Assembly: GCA_016234205.1 (NCBI GenBank)
Contig: JACRGN010000220.1
Coordinates: 1-12,217, forward strand
Length of the DNA stretch: 12,217 nucleotides
Direction of reading: 5' to 3'
Source: Nitrospinota bacterium
Lineage (GTDB): Bacteria > Nitrospinota > Nitrospinia > UBA9942
Of this stretch, positions 1 through 6,689 are shown one piece after another. The notes under the pieces were generated by a model, which made no database searches, was not told the origin of the DNA, and worked only from the letters and a program-made list of their open reading frames with translations. A program made the position numbers and the translations under genes. How positions within the stretch are numbered: position 1 is the first letter of the stretch; each line of letters starts with the position of its first letter.

Positions 1-418
1 AAAGGGGAAATTGGATGCAGGGGTTGATAATGAATTAATCCAGAAGTTTGAGGAGGCAATGAATGACGATTTTAATACTGCACAGGTTATAGGATATTTG
101 AATACAGAACTGCATCATCTAAATAGCATGAGGAGTAAAAGTTCAGAGTTCCTGACGGGGGTTTCAAGTATTAAAAAGATTGGAGATGTGCTTGGGCTTT
201 TCAGTCAGAATCCGGCAGGGTATTTTGAGAGGGAAAAATCAGAGGGGCTTGCCTCCATTGGCATATCAGAAGACGAGATAAAGAGGCTTATAAGTGAGAG
301 AGAAATGGCGAGGAAGGAAAAAAGATGGAAAGATGGAGACAGGATAAGAGATGAATTAAATCAAAAAGGGATTATCCTTGAAGACTCACCGCAGGGGACA
401 AAGTGGAAAATAAAATAA
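1..418 (+). CDS. cysS: Cysteinyl-tRNA synthetase, C-terminal part (5' truncated)
   Basis: This is the last ~139 codons of an open frame that enters from the left edge (first full codon at base 2); the TTG at 11 is an internal codon, not a start. CysRS charges tRNA-Cys with cysteine in the cytoplasm. The family signature FEEAMNDDFNTAQ (cf. AMDDDFNTA, the start of the DALR/anticodon-binding region) is visible. So is the terminal block with ARKEKRWKDGDRIRDEL and GIILEDSPQGTKWK, which is nearly diagnostic for the CysRS C-terminus. The catalytic Rossmann domain with HIGH and KMSKS lies outside the window. The stop TAA is at 416-418. rlmB follows after a 73-bp gap filled by an inverted repeat; cysS-rlmB linkage is common in several anaerobic bacterial groups. 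Confidence 0.95.
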   Translation, partial: KGKLDAGVDNELIQKFEEAMNDDFNTAQVIGYLNTELHHLNSMRSKSSEFLTGVSSIKKIGDVLGLFSQNPAGYFEREKSEGLASIGISEDEIKRLISEREMARKEKRWKDGDRIRDELNQKGIILEDSPQGTKWKIK

Positions 419-420
419 TA

Positions 421-478
421 GTTGCAAGTCACAAGATGCAGGTTGCAAGTAAAAACCTGAATCTTGCATCTTGCAACT
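421..478. repeat. Imperfect inverted repeat (TTGCAAG-type element) between cysS and rlmB
   Basis: Bases 421-444 and 455-478 are imperfectly reverse-complementary: about 20 of 24 positions match, with outer arms GTTGCAAG/CTTGCAAC and inner arms CAGGTT/AACCTG. They leave a ~10-nt A-rich loop. The hairpin fills nearly the whole intergenic gap and ends just before the rlmB start. There is no T-run after it, so a simple intrinsic terminator is unlikely. It looks like a small REP/MITE-type dispersed repeat, but only one copy is visible here. Confidence 0.7.
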
Positions 479-491
479 TGAAACTTTAATT

Positions 492-1301
492 ATGAATGAC
501 ATCATTTATGGAATCAATCCTGTCCTTGAGGCATTGAGGTCGAGGGAAAGAAATTTTAAAGAAATATTGATAGAGGCAGGAAGAAAAGGGAATGAAATTC
601 ATAAAATAGAATTACTGGCGAAGTCAGGAAATATAAGCATAAAGAGGGAAAGCGGCTCAACCCTTGAAAATATCTCAGGGACAAACAGGCATCAGGGTGT
701 TGTGGCGATTGTATCCCACAAAAAAGAGATTGAACTCCATGAGTTGATAGAGCAGTTATATAAAAAAGACAATAAGCCTGTAATTGTAATCTTAGACGGA
801 ATAGAAGACCCCGGAAATCTTGGGGCAATAATAAGGTCAGCAGAGGCTCTCGGTATCGGGGGTGTAATTATTCCAAAGGATAGGGCTGTAGGAATTACAC
901 CTGTAGTGGTAAAGAGGTCTGCAGGTGCAATTGAACATATCCCGATAGTCAAGGTTACAAATATTTCCAATACAATTGAGGAATTGAAAAAAAAGGGTTT
1001 CTGGATTGTAGGTGTTGAGGCTGGTGCAGAAAAGAACTGTTTTTCATTATCATACAATGACCCCATAGCAGTTGTATTTGGAAGCGAGTCAAATGGTATG
1101 AGGAGATTGACAAGAGAAAAGTGTGATTTTATAGTATCTATTCCAATGAAAGGGAAGGTATCCTCGCTTAATGTGTCAGCATCATGTGCTATTATTTTTT
1201 ATGAGATAATGAGACAGCGAGGGGGTGGGGGGGTAGTCACACCCTCCCCTTTGAATTCCCCTCCCGTCAAGGGAGGGGAGATAAGGAATGGGGATTTTTA
1301 G
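492..1301 (+). CDS. rlmB: 23S rRNA (guanosine-2'-O-)-methyltransferase RlmB (TrmH/SpoU family)
   Basis: The 269-aa protein is a SPOUT-class methyltransferase that 2'-O-methylates a guanosine in domain V of 23S rRNA using S-adenosylmethionine. The N-terminal substrate-binding domain begins YGINPVLEAL. The SpoU catalytic domain has DGIEDPGNLGAIIRSAEALG (from D102, with the N and R typical of motif 1), VVFGSESNGM (G197 onward) and IPMKGKVSSLNVSAS (from I217, the knotted SAM-binding segment). I chose ATG 492 because homology starts there; an upstream TTG at 471 lies in the repeat and would add seven unrelated residues. No strong ribosome-binding site is seen. The normal fold ends near YEIMRQR; the last ~25 residues (GGGGVVTPSPL... 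to the end) are translated from a G/C-rich hairpin repeat. The stop TAG ends immediately before the next gene. Confidence 0.93.
   Translation: MNDIIYGINPVLEALRSRERNFKEILIEAGRKGNEIHKIELLAKSGNISIKRESGSTLENISGTNRHQGVVAIVSHKKEIELHELIEQLYKKDNKPVIVILDGIEDPGNLGAIIRSAEALGIGGVIIPKDRAVGITPVVVKRSAGAIEHIPIVKVTNISNTIEELKKKGFWIVGVEAGAEKNCFSLSYNDPIAVVFGSESNGMRRLTREKCDFIVSIPMKGKVSSLNVSASCAIIFYEIMRQRGGGGVVTPSPLNSPPVKGGEIRNGDF
1225..1285. repeat. G/C-rich hairpin repeat inside the 3' end of rlmB
   Basis: A perfect 8-bp stem, CCCCTCCC (1258-1265) and GGGAGGGG (1271-1278) with loop GTCAA, extends by T1257-A1279. It is preceded by a GGGGGTGGGGGGG tract and ACCCTCCCC. Composition differs sharply from the surrounding AT-rich codons. 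It resembles the dispersed CCCTCCC/GGGAGGG family also seen around 8306-8388 and 10619-10656. It is read through in frame as an extension of RlmB. Confidence 0.65.
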
Positions 1302-2165
1302 ATGAAAAAGTTGTTTGTATCTATTTTTAGGACACGAGTAAGCTTATTTATGGCTCCCATACTATTATACAGCGGGATACTCTTGTTTCCATCCCTATCC
1401 ATAGGGGCGGAGGGGATAGGAGATATGGATATGGTATTTGTCAAAGGAGGCTGTTTTGAGATGGGGGATATATTTGGGGATGGGGATGATGATGAAAAAC
1501 CAGTTCATGAAGTCTGTGTAGATGATTTTTATATAGGGAAGTATGAGGTGACACAGGCACAGTGGCATACGGTTACGGGATACAATCCAGCATATTTTAA
1601 AGGCTGTGATAACTGCCCTGTTGAGACTATAGACTGGGATGAAGTGCAGGAGTTTATTAACAAATTAAACCAAAAGCTTGCCCCTGCAGGTATTAAGCGG
1701 GGGACAGGGAAGAAATACCGCTTACCAACAGATGCGGAATGGGAATATGCAGCAAGGAGTGGAGGAAAGAAAGAGAGATTTGCAGGTTTTTCTGATGAAA
1801 GCGAATTATCTCAATATGCCAATTTCTGTGATAATAATTGTGAGTTTGAATGGAAGATAGAAGGGCAGAATGATGGCTATAAGAACACATCACCTGTCGG
1901 GAGTTATAAGCCGAATGGGTTAGGATTATATGACATGAGCGGTAATGTCTGGGAGTGGGTGAGTGACTGGTATGATGAGAACTATTATAAAAGCAGCCCC
2001 AGAGATAATCCAAAGGGTCCGTCAAAAGGGCCATATCATGTGCTTCGCGGCGGTTCATGGGGTGACACACCGTGGGATACCCGCACTCCTGACCGTAATG
2101 GTAGAGGGCGGGTTGGACAATGCTTCTGCCACTTTGGGTTTAGGCTGGCTCTCTCCATCAAATAG
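1302..2165 (+). CDS. Exported FGE/SUMF1-domain protein lacking the FGE catalytic cysteines
   Basis: This 287-aa protein has an N-terminal signal sequence (hydrophobic about residues 13-33, plausible cleavage after A36 in SIGAEG) and is expected in the periplasm or on the surface. The rest is one formylglycine-generating-enzyme/SUMF1 fold (C-type-lectin-like): MVFVKGGCFEMGD, KPVHEVCVDDFYIGKYEVTQAQW, YRLPTDAEWEYAARSGG, GLGLYDMSGNVWEWVSDWY, VLRGGSW and FGFRLAL. True FGEs carry two cysteines just after the RGGS motif; here R249-GGSWGDTPWDTR has none, so sulfatase maturation is unlikely. Several other Cys residues (GCDNCP, FCDNNC, GQCFC) may form disulfides. Such domains are also used for ligand or protein binding. 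ATG 1302 follows the rlmB stop with no gap, suggesting translational coupling. Substrate and role are not known. Confidence 0.85.
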   Translation: MKKLFVSIFRTRVSLFMAPILLYSGILLFPSLSIGAEGIGDMDMVFVKGGCFEMGDIFGDGDDDEKPVHEVCVDDFYIGKYEVTQAQWHTVTGYNPAYFKGCDNCPVETIDWDEVQEFINKLNQKLAPAGIKRGTGKKYRLPTDAEWEYAARSGGKKERFAGFSDESELSQYANFCDNNCEFEWKIEGQNDGYKNTSPVGSYKPNGLGLYDMSGNVWEWVSDWYDENYYKSSPRDNPKGPSKGPYHVLRGGSWGDTPWDTRTPDRNGRGRVGQCFCHFGFRLALSIK

Positions 2166-2178
2166 GAAATTATAAAAA

Positions 2179-2360
2179 TTTGCCACAGAGTTCACAGAGA
2201 ATACAGAGGAAAACAATAAGGAGAAATGGGGAAACTCGAGAAAAGGGGAATGGGGAAAATATTTTATTTTAACTTTTCTCCATCTCTCTATCTTCTCCTT
2301 TTCTCCTTAATCTTTTTTATTTTTGTCTTTCTCTGTGCCCTCTGTGCCCTCAGTGGTTAA
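2179..2360. repeat. Nested inverted-repeat (MITE-like) element, CACAGAG family
   Basis: The gene-free stretch 2166-2424 is mostly this element. Its left end (2179-2213, TTTGCCACAGAGTTCACAGA...) matches the reverse complement of its right end (2328-2360, ...CTCTGTGCCCTCAGTGGTT). Inside lies a second inverted pair, purine-rich 2218-2258 (AAGGAGAAATGGGGAAA...) against pyrimidine-rich 2271-2309 (...CTCCTTTTCTCCTT). There is no coding capacity. The termini resemble those of the element at 6007-6302, so this is probably a family of non-autonomous dispersed repeats. The remaining 2361-2424 is AT-rich and would hold the promoter of the kinase gene; I see no clear consensus. Confidence 0.75.
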
Positions 2361-2424
2361 AATCAGGTTTTTGTTCTTCCAATTTATTCGGGTTAGGGTG
2401 CTTTAGTTAAGGGATATTTTCAAG

Positions 2425-4242
2425 ATGAAAAAAAGATATATATTTTTGACAAGTATAGTTCTGGCATCCACTCTTTTCTATCTATTTTTTTCCATGTTTT
2501 CCCGCCTCCAGAGTTCAATAGAGAATCATATAAGGGATGAGTTTAATAAGGAGCAGCAACTTATTACGGAGAGGATTGCCTTTCAGCTTAAAGAGATGTT
2601 TGTTGATGATGTGGGAAGGGGTGTGCTTTTCCTTAGACAGCCCTTTGCCCTTCATAAATTGTTTGAGGCTATAGATTCTAAAGATAAAAAGGATATAGCC
2701 TTCTGGAATGAGGGGGCAAAAAAGGTTTTTTCTGCATTCTTAAATTCAAATAGTATCTATCATTATGCAGTATATGCAGACCAAAATGGTGATGAGATTA
2801 TAAAGGTCGGAAGGGATGATAATAAATATCTTTTTGAAAAAGATGAGTTGCCAAATATGAGGAATATATCAGATGATTCAATATTTGCAGAGACTATAAA
2901 ATTAAATGAGAGACAGATACACATGTCTCGTGTCAGCGAAGATGACCACATGGATATAAAAATCGGAACCCCTGTTTATTACCGCAGCCAGAAAAGAGGG
3001 GTAATTATAATAGAGGTAGAAATGGAGGAGGTATATTCAATCCTTATACCTGTAAAACATGGAAAGAGCAGTCATACAATGCTTTTTACAGATAAAGGTG
3101 AGTTATTGTTCTGCTCAAGGGGTTTGACTGAAGAACAGCATAAAGGCGAGAGAGAGTATATATTAAGGAATCCGTCAAGCAGTTATACAGAGATACCTGA
3201 GAGCCATGGAGAAAAGGATATTCTTATGGCAATCAGCACCTTAAAAATAAATAGTGAAAAGTGGGTGGTGGCGATTGAATCAACTGCTGATGAGGTTACA
3301 GGGCAGATTAAAAGATTTGAAGAACAGAAACAGAGACTGATGATTATGCTGCTGCTGGCGGGTATAGTCTTCTTGTCCTATTTTTTAAAAATCCATTCAG
3401 ACAGGATAAAGGCAGAGGTAAGGACAGAGAATGAAGTAAGGACATCAAAAAAACTGGAAGCAATTAATAAAGAATTGGCAGATTCCAAAGATAGATTGGA
3501 GCGGACCAATGACGAATTGAGCATTGCAAATGAAAGGCTTAAAAATATAGACAGGCAGAAGACAGAATTTTTAAATATTATTGCCCACGATTTGAGGACA
3601 CCGCTGACATCTATCAGGGCATATACAGATATGCTTCTCATGTATAAAGATAAGCCTGAAACAATTAAAAAGGTATTCGTTGAATTTCTGGATGTAATCA
3701 GGCATGAAGGGATAAGGCTTGAGAACCTTGTAAATGATTATCTTGACCTGGCGAAGATAGAGGCAGGGCAGATGATATTTAAAAGTGAGCCTGTGGATAT
3801 AAAGGGGATAATCAATAAATCATTGGCAATATTTTATGGAGAGGCAATGGAACATGGAATAAATTTAAAATCCCTTTTATCGGAAGATATACCTGTTATT
3901 AATGCTGATGATGGAAAGTTGAGACAGGTTATATCAAATCTTCTGAGCAATGCCATTAAGTATACACCAAAGGGGGGGACTATTGCTATATCTGCTGAAA
4001 AGAAGGATAAATATATAGAAGTATGTGTAGAAGATACAGGACCAGGCATATCTAAGGAATATCATGAAAGGATATTTGAAAAGTTCGTTCAGGTGCAGAG
4101 CAGGAATGAGAGGGTTAAAAAGGGGACAGGGCTCGGACTTTCGATTGTAAAATATATAGTAGAGCATCATGATGGAAAGGTTTGGGTTGAGAGTGAAGAG
4201 GGAAAAGGTGCAAAATTTTTCTTTACTTTGCCGATAAGGTAG
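2425..4242 (+). CDS. Membrane sensor histidine kinase (orphan in this window)
   Basis: This 605-aa two-component sensor kinase autophosphorylates on histidine in response to an unknown periplasmic signal. TM1 spans about residues 5-24, an extracytoplasmic sensor region about 25-303 (no recognised motif; a Cache-like fold is possible), and TM2 about 305-322. A coiled coil follows (about 340-380, rich in E/K/L). HisKA has the phospho-acceptor H388 in FLNIIAHDLRTPLTS. HATPase_c has the N box LRQVISNLLSNAIKYTP (500-514), G1 DTGPGI (from D537), an F box IFEKFVQ and G2 GTGLGLS (567-573). All catalytic boxes are intact. AAGGG lies ~12 nt before ATG 2425. No response regulator is adjacent; the next gene, a chemoreceptor, starts 54 nt after the stop, so the two are probably co-transcribed. 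Confidence 0.93.
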   Translation: MKKRYIFLTSIVLASTLFYLFFSMFSRLQSSIENHIRDEFNKEQQLITERIAFQLKEMFVDDVGRGVLFLRQPFALHKLFEAIDSKDKKDIAFWNEGAKKVFSAFLNSNSIYHYAVYADQNGDEIIKVGRDDNKYLFEKDELPNMRNISDDSIFAETIKLNERQIHMSRVSEDDHMDIKIGTPVYYRSQKRGVIIIEVEMEEVYSILIPVKHGKSSHTMLFTDKGELLFCSRGLTEEQHKGEREYILRNPSSSYTEIPESHGEKDILMAISTLKINSEKWVVAIESTADEVTGQIKRFEEQKQRLMIMLLLAGIVFLSYFLKIHSDRIKAEVRTENEVRTSKKLEAINKELADSKDRLERTNDELSIANERLKNIDRQKTEFLNIIAHDLRTPLTSIRAYTDMLLMYKDKPETIKKVFVEFLDVIRHEGIRLENLVNDYLDLAKIEAGQMIFKSEPVDIKGIINKSLAIFYGEAMEHGINLKSLLSEDIPVINADDGKLRQVISNLLSNAIKYTPKGGTIAISAEKKDKYIEVCVEDTGPGISKEYHERIFEKFVQVQSRNERVKKGTGLGLSIVKYIVEHHDGKVWVESEEGKGAKFFFTLPIR

Positions 4243-4295
4243 TGTATAAAATGTTACAAAAAGGGTCAACTTTAGCATATTTTAGAGGAGGAGAT

Positions 4296-5996
4296 ATGGA
4301 TAAAGGAGAGGTAACAACAAAGAAAAGGGGTTTGAGTAATAGCCTTGGGTATAAGATACTTATGCCCACCATAATAACACTTGTTATTGGTTCACTCATT
4401 CAGTTGATTATCACAATAAAGACAGGGACGAATAACCTTCTTGAAGAGGATAGAAAAAAATCGGACCTTACAGCAACGAGTATTATAAAAAGTCTGCAGA
4501 GCATGATGTTAAATGGAAGGGCTATGGATGTAGAGCAGTGGCTTGATGATTTAAAGACTATAGATAAAAAAGAAGTGGCTGAAATAGATATTGTGAGATT
4601 AACAGGTGAGCCGGGATTTAAAGATAACCATACTATTGATGATGTAAATAAAAGGTTAGGCGGGGAGACATTTCAGAGACGGAAAGATAGTCCCTCTGCT
4701 AAAAAAATAGAGATTGATAAAGCCAAATTTGATGAGGCAGTTCGTACAGGTGAAAAGGTATCTTATTATGAGCATAAAAATGGCCAGAGGCTATTAACCC
4801 AGTTGACACCTGTTGAAAATAAATCCGAATGTCAAGCATGTCATGGTGATGAGCATAAGTTAAGATGTGTCTTGAGAATATCCACACCACTTGATGAGAT
4901 TGATAAAAAAATAGCAACAAACCGCTGGTATATGATTATCATGTCGGCTGTAATGACATTGATTGTCTTAACAGTAATATGGAGGGTTATAAAGAAGAGT
5001 GCAACAGCTCCAATTACAGGTCTTGTCAGCCTGATGGGAGATATTGCCCATGGAGATCTGACACAGAAAATTGATGTTATATCCGAGGATGAGATAGGTG
5101 AACTATCAGAAAATGCAAATAAGATGGTTGATGATATAAATAATGCCCTCTCTCAGGTATTGGCAACAACAAAGATGGTTACATCATCTGCAAATGAACT
5201 CTCGAAAGACTCTGCACAGATTGTTGATGGGGCAAAGAGCCAGAGTGATAAGAGCACTAATGTTGCCACTGCAATGGAGGAGATGTCTGCGACAGTTACG
5301 GAAATTGCAAAGAATTCAGGCGAGGCGGCAAACGCCTCAAAAGAGGCAAGGGATATGGCAGTTAAGGGCGGTGATGTAGTGAAAAAGACCCTTGACGGCA
5401 TGGGGAGAATAGCCTCTTCTGTTGAGAGGTCGGCAAATACGATAAAGATATTAGAGAAGAGTTCAGCCCAGATAGGTGAGATTGTGAAGGTTATAGACGA
5501 TATTGCAGACCAGACAAATCTGCTCGCCCTAAATGCTGCTATAGAGGCTGCGAGGGCAGGAGAACAGGGGAGAGGGTTTGCAGTAGTTGCAGATGAAGTT
5601 AGAAAGCTTGCAGAAAAGACATCAAAGGCGACAAAAGAGATTGCCGATATGATAAAGGCTATACAGGTGGATACAAAAAATGCCGTCTCTGCTATGGATG
5701 AAGGGACAAAAGAGGGGAAGGCAGGTGTAAGCCTTGCAAGTGAGGCTGGTGCTGCACTTGATAAGATTGTTGAGACGGTTAAAAGGGTGTCTGACATGAT
5801 TGCTCAGATTGCAACAGCGGCAGAAGAGCAATCTGCAACAACGGAGGAAATAACACGGAATATCGGGTCTATTGCTGAGGTAAGTAAAGATACTATGGCT
5901 AAGGCAGAGGCGTCATCCTCAGTAACAGAAGAGATGAAGAAACTTGCAGAGGAGCTGGAGAGCCTCGTCAATAGATTCAAATTGAGACAAGGATGA
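4296..5996 (+). CDS. Methyl-accepting chemotaxis protein with periplasmic c-type heme motif
   Basis: This 566-aa transmembrane chemoreceptor should signal through CheW/CheA to the flagellar or pilus motor. TM1 is about residues 20-43. A periplasmic domain follows (about 44-208) containing C179-Q-A-C182-H183, a covalent heme c motif in a Tll0287/DUF3365-like setting. TM2 is about 211-231 and HAMP about 232-290. The cytoplasmic signalling coiled coil has the hallmark hairpin DDIADQTNLLALNAAIEAARAGEQGRGF (D401-F428) and VVADEVRKLAEKT. There is no C-terminal CheR-tethering pentapeptide. I chose ATG 4296 because AGAGGAGGAG sits just upstream; an in-frame GTG at 4242, overlapping the kinase stop, would add 18 residues but lacks such a site. 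Heme MCPs of this layout are known from Desulfovibrio (DcrA) and Geobacter and respond to redox potential or small gases. The ligand here (O2, NO or redox) is inferred, not shown. Confidence 0.93.
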   Translation: MDKGEVTTKKRGLSNSLGYKILMPTIITLVIGSLIQLIITIKTGTNNLLEEDRKKSDLTATSIIKSLQSMMLNGRAMDVEQWLDDLKTIDKKEVAEIDIVRLTGEPGFKDNHTIDDVNKRLGGETFQRRKDSPSAKKIEIDKAKFDEAVRTGEKVSYYEHKNGQRLLTQLTPVENKSECQACHGDEHKLRCVLRISTPLDEIDKKIATNRWYMIIMSAVMTLIVLTVIWRVIKKSATAPITGLVSLMGDIAHGDLTQKIDVISEDEIGELSENANKMVDDINNALSQVLATTKMVTSSANELSKDSAQIVDGAKSQSDKSTNVATAMEEMSATVTEIAKNSGEAANASKEARDMAVKGGDVVKKTLDGMGRIASSVERSANTIKILEKSSAQIGEIVKVIDDIADQTNLLALNAAIEAARAGEQGRGFAVVADEVRKLAEKTSKATKEIADMIKAIQVDTKNAVSAMDEGTKEGKAGVSLASEAGAALDKIVETVKRVSDMIAQIATAAEEQSATTEEITRNIGSIAEVSKDTMAKAEASSSVTEEMKKLAEELESLVNRFKLRQG

Positions 5997-6006
5997 AAAT
6001 ATTTTT

Positions 6007-6302
6007 AAACACAGAGGCACTGAGACACTGAGAAAAATCAATAACAAAAAAACTAATGAAACCACGAGATTTCACCAGATTTACACAGATGACAGCACTG
6101 CTGTCATTCTGAGGGCGAAGCCCGAAGAATCTCAAACATAGATTCCTCACGGAGCCTGTCCTGAGCGAAGAAACAGGATTCCTCACTTCGTTCGGAATGA
6201 CAGAGCGAAGGGTTCGGAATGACATTTCTTGTGATAATCTTGTGGTTCCTTTTTAATTTCATTTATTTTCTCCGTGCCTCTGTGTCTCCGTGGTTATATT
6301 TT
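6007..6302. repeat. Triple-nested inverted-repeat island downstream of the MCP gene
   Basis: Three inverted pairs are stacked inside one another. The outer pair is 6007-6038 (AAACACAGAGGCACTGAGAC...) against 6267-6299 (...CTCTGTGTCTCCGTGGTT). The middle pair is 6059-6080 (AACCACGAGATTTCACCAG) against about 6229-6250 (CTTGTGATAATCTTGTGGTT). The inner pair is about 6101-6132 (TGTCATTCTGAGGGCGAAG...) against about 6172-6201 (...CTTCGTTCGGAATGACAG), with a further partial copy of the inner motif at 6203-6224. The outer termini match the family of the element at 2179-2360. I see no credible coding frame; it looks like successive insertion of small non-autonomous repeats into one another. Confidence 0.75.
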
Positions 6303-6342
6303 TTAATTTAATTCCCCTTTTATAGCCAAAAAGTAATCCATC

Positions 6343-6358
6343 GTTACCATATGGTAAC
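6343..6358. promoter_or_regulatory. Perfect 16-bp palindrome, candidate activator site (UAS1)
   Basis: GTTACCATATGGTAAC is a perfect inverted repeat about 213 bp upstream of the start site predicted from the sigma-54 promoter at 6538. Its half-site GTTAC recurs in a second palindrome exactly 80 bp downstream. Position and symmetry fit an upstream activating site for a bacterial enhancer-binding protein. The cognate regulator is not in this window. Confidence 0.55.
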
Positions 6359-6422
6359 ACCTTCTATTATTACCTAACTTTTTGATTTTTCTTATTCTTT
6401 TTTAAATGTAATATATTCTATT

Positions 6423-6438
6423 GTTACCCTCCTGTAAC
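6423..6438. promoter_or_regulatory. Second GTTAC-N6-GTAAC palindrome, candidate activator site (UAS2)
   Basis: GTTACCCTCCTGTAAC repeats the outer half-sites of the palindrome at 6343-6358 with the same 6-bp spacer length, but the spacer itself is not symmetric. It sits about 133 bp upstream of the predicted sigma-54 transcription start, within the usual range for enhancer sites. Two matched dyads make chance less likely than either alone. Confidence 0.55.
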
Positions 6439-6537
6439 TTTTCTAAATTTCTAATCATATTGAACTTGAACTTAAGAATGTATATAACTTCAATAGTTAT
6501 AAAGGGTTATATAGCTTTATTCGGAATATTCAAATAG

Positions 6538-6553
6538 TGGCATCCCTTTTGCT
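6538..6553 (+). promoter_or_regulatory. Sigma-54 (-24/-12) promoter for the cytochrome c-nirK unit
   Basis: TGGCATCCCTTTTGCT matches the sigma-54 consensus TGGCAC-N5-TTGCW at all but one specified position, with the required 10-nt spacing between the GG (-24) and GC (-12). Transcription would begin near 6564, leaving a ~125-nt leader before the cytochrome gene at 6690. Together with the two upstream dyads this indicates activator-dependent expression of nitrite reduction genes. The assignment rests on pattern only. Confidence 0.7.
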
Positions 6554-6583
6554 CATATAAAGACAGATATGCAAATAACTTAG

Positions 6584-6686
6584 CCCGGTTCCTTATGGTG
6601 GTAATCTAATCCATATAGATTCACCTCCTCCTCACAAAAGGAACCGGGTAGGTTAAATATAAATAAATTCTTCGAAAGGAGGTGAA
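6584..6686 (+). promoter_or_regulatory. Structured mRNA leader with anti-Shine-Dalgarno sequence
   Basis: A perfect 11-bp stem pairs CCCGGTTCCTT (6584-6594) with AAGGAACCGGG (6638-6648). Inside it a smaller stem pairs GGTG/AATCT (6597-6600, 6603-6607) with AGATT/CACC (6617-6625). The segment TTCACCTCCT (6620-6629), partly held by the inner stem, is perfectly complementary over 10 nt to AGGAGGTGAA (6677-6686), the ribosome-binding site of the cytochrome gene. The inner stem and the SD/anti-SD duplex cannot form together, so the leader could switch translation on or off. It matches no riboswitch class I recognise. Confidence 0.5.
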
Positions 6687-6689
6687 ATT

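Noticed and set aside
11..13. TTG at 11 as a start for a short gene
   Set aside because: The same frame continues upstream to the window edge and the protein is plainly the C-terminal part of CysRS.
4242..4295. GTG at 4242 as the MCP start, overlapping the kinase stop
   Set aside because: It would add 18 residues without a ribosome-binding site, whereas ATG 4296 has AGAGGAGGAG directly upstream.
5153..5797. Long minus-strand open frame inside the MCP gene
   Set aside because: It is the antisense shadow of the repetitive coiled-coil coding region; no ribosome-binding site or recognisable domain.
6007..6302. CRISPR array
   Set aside because: The repeats are inverted and nested, not direct repeats with regular unique spacers.
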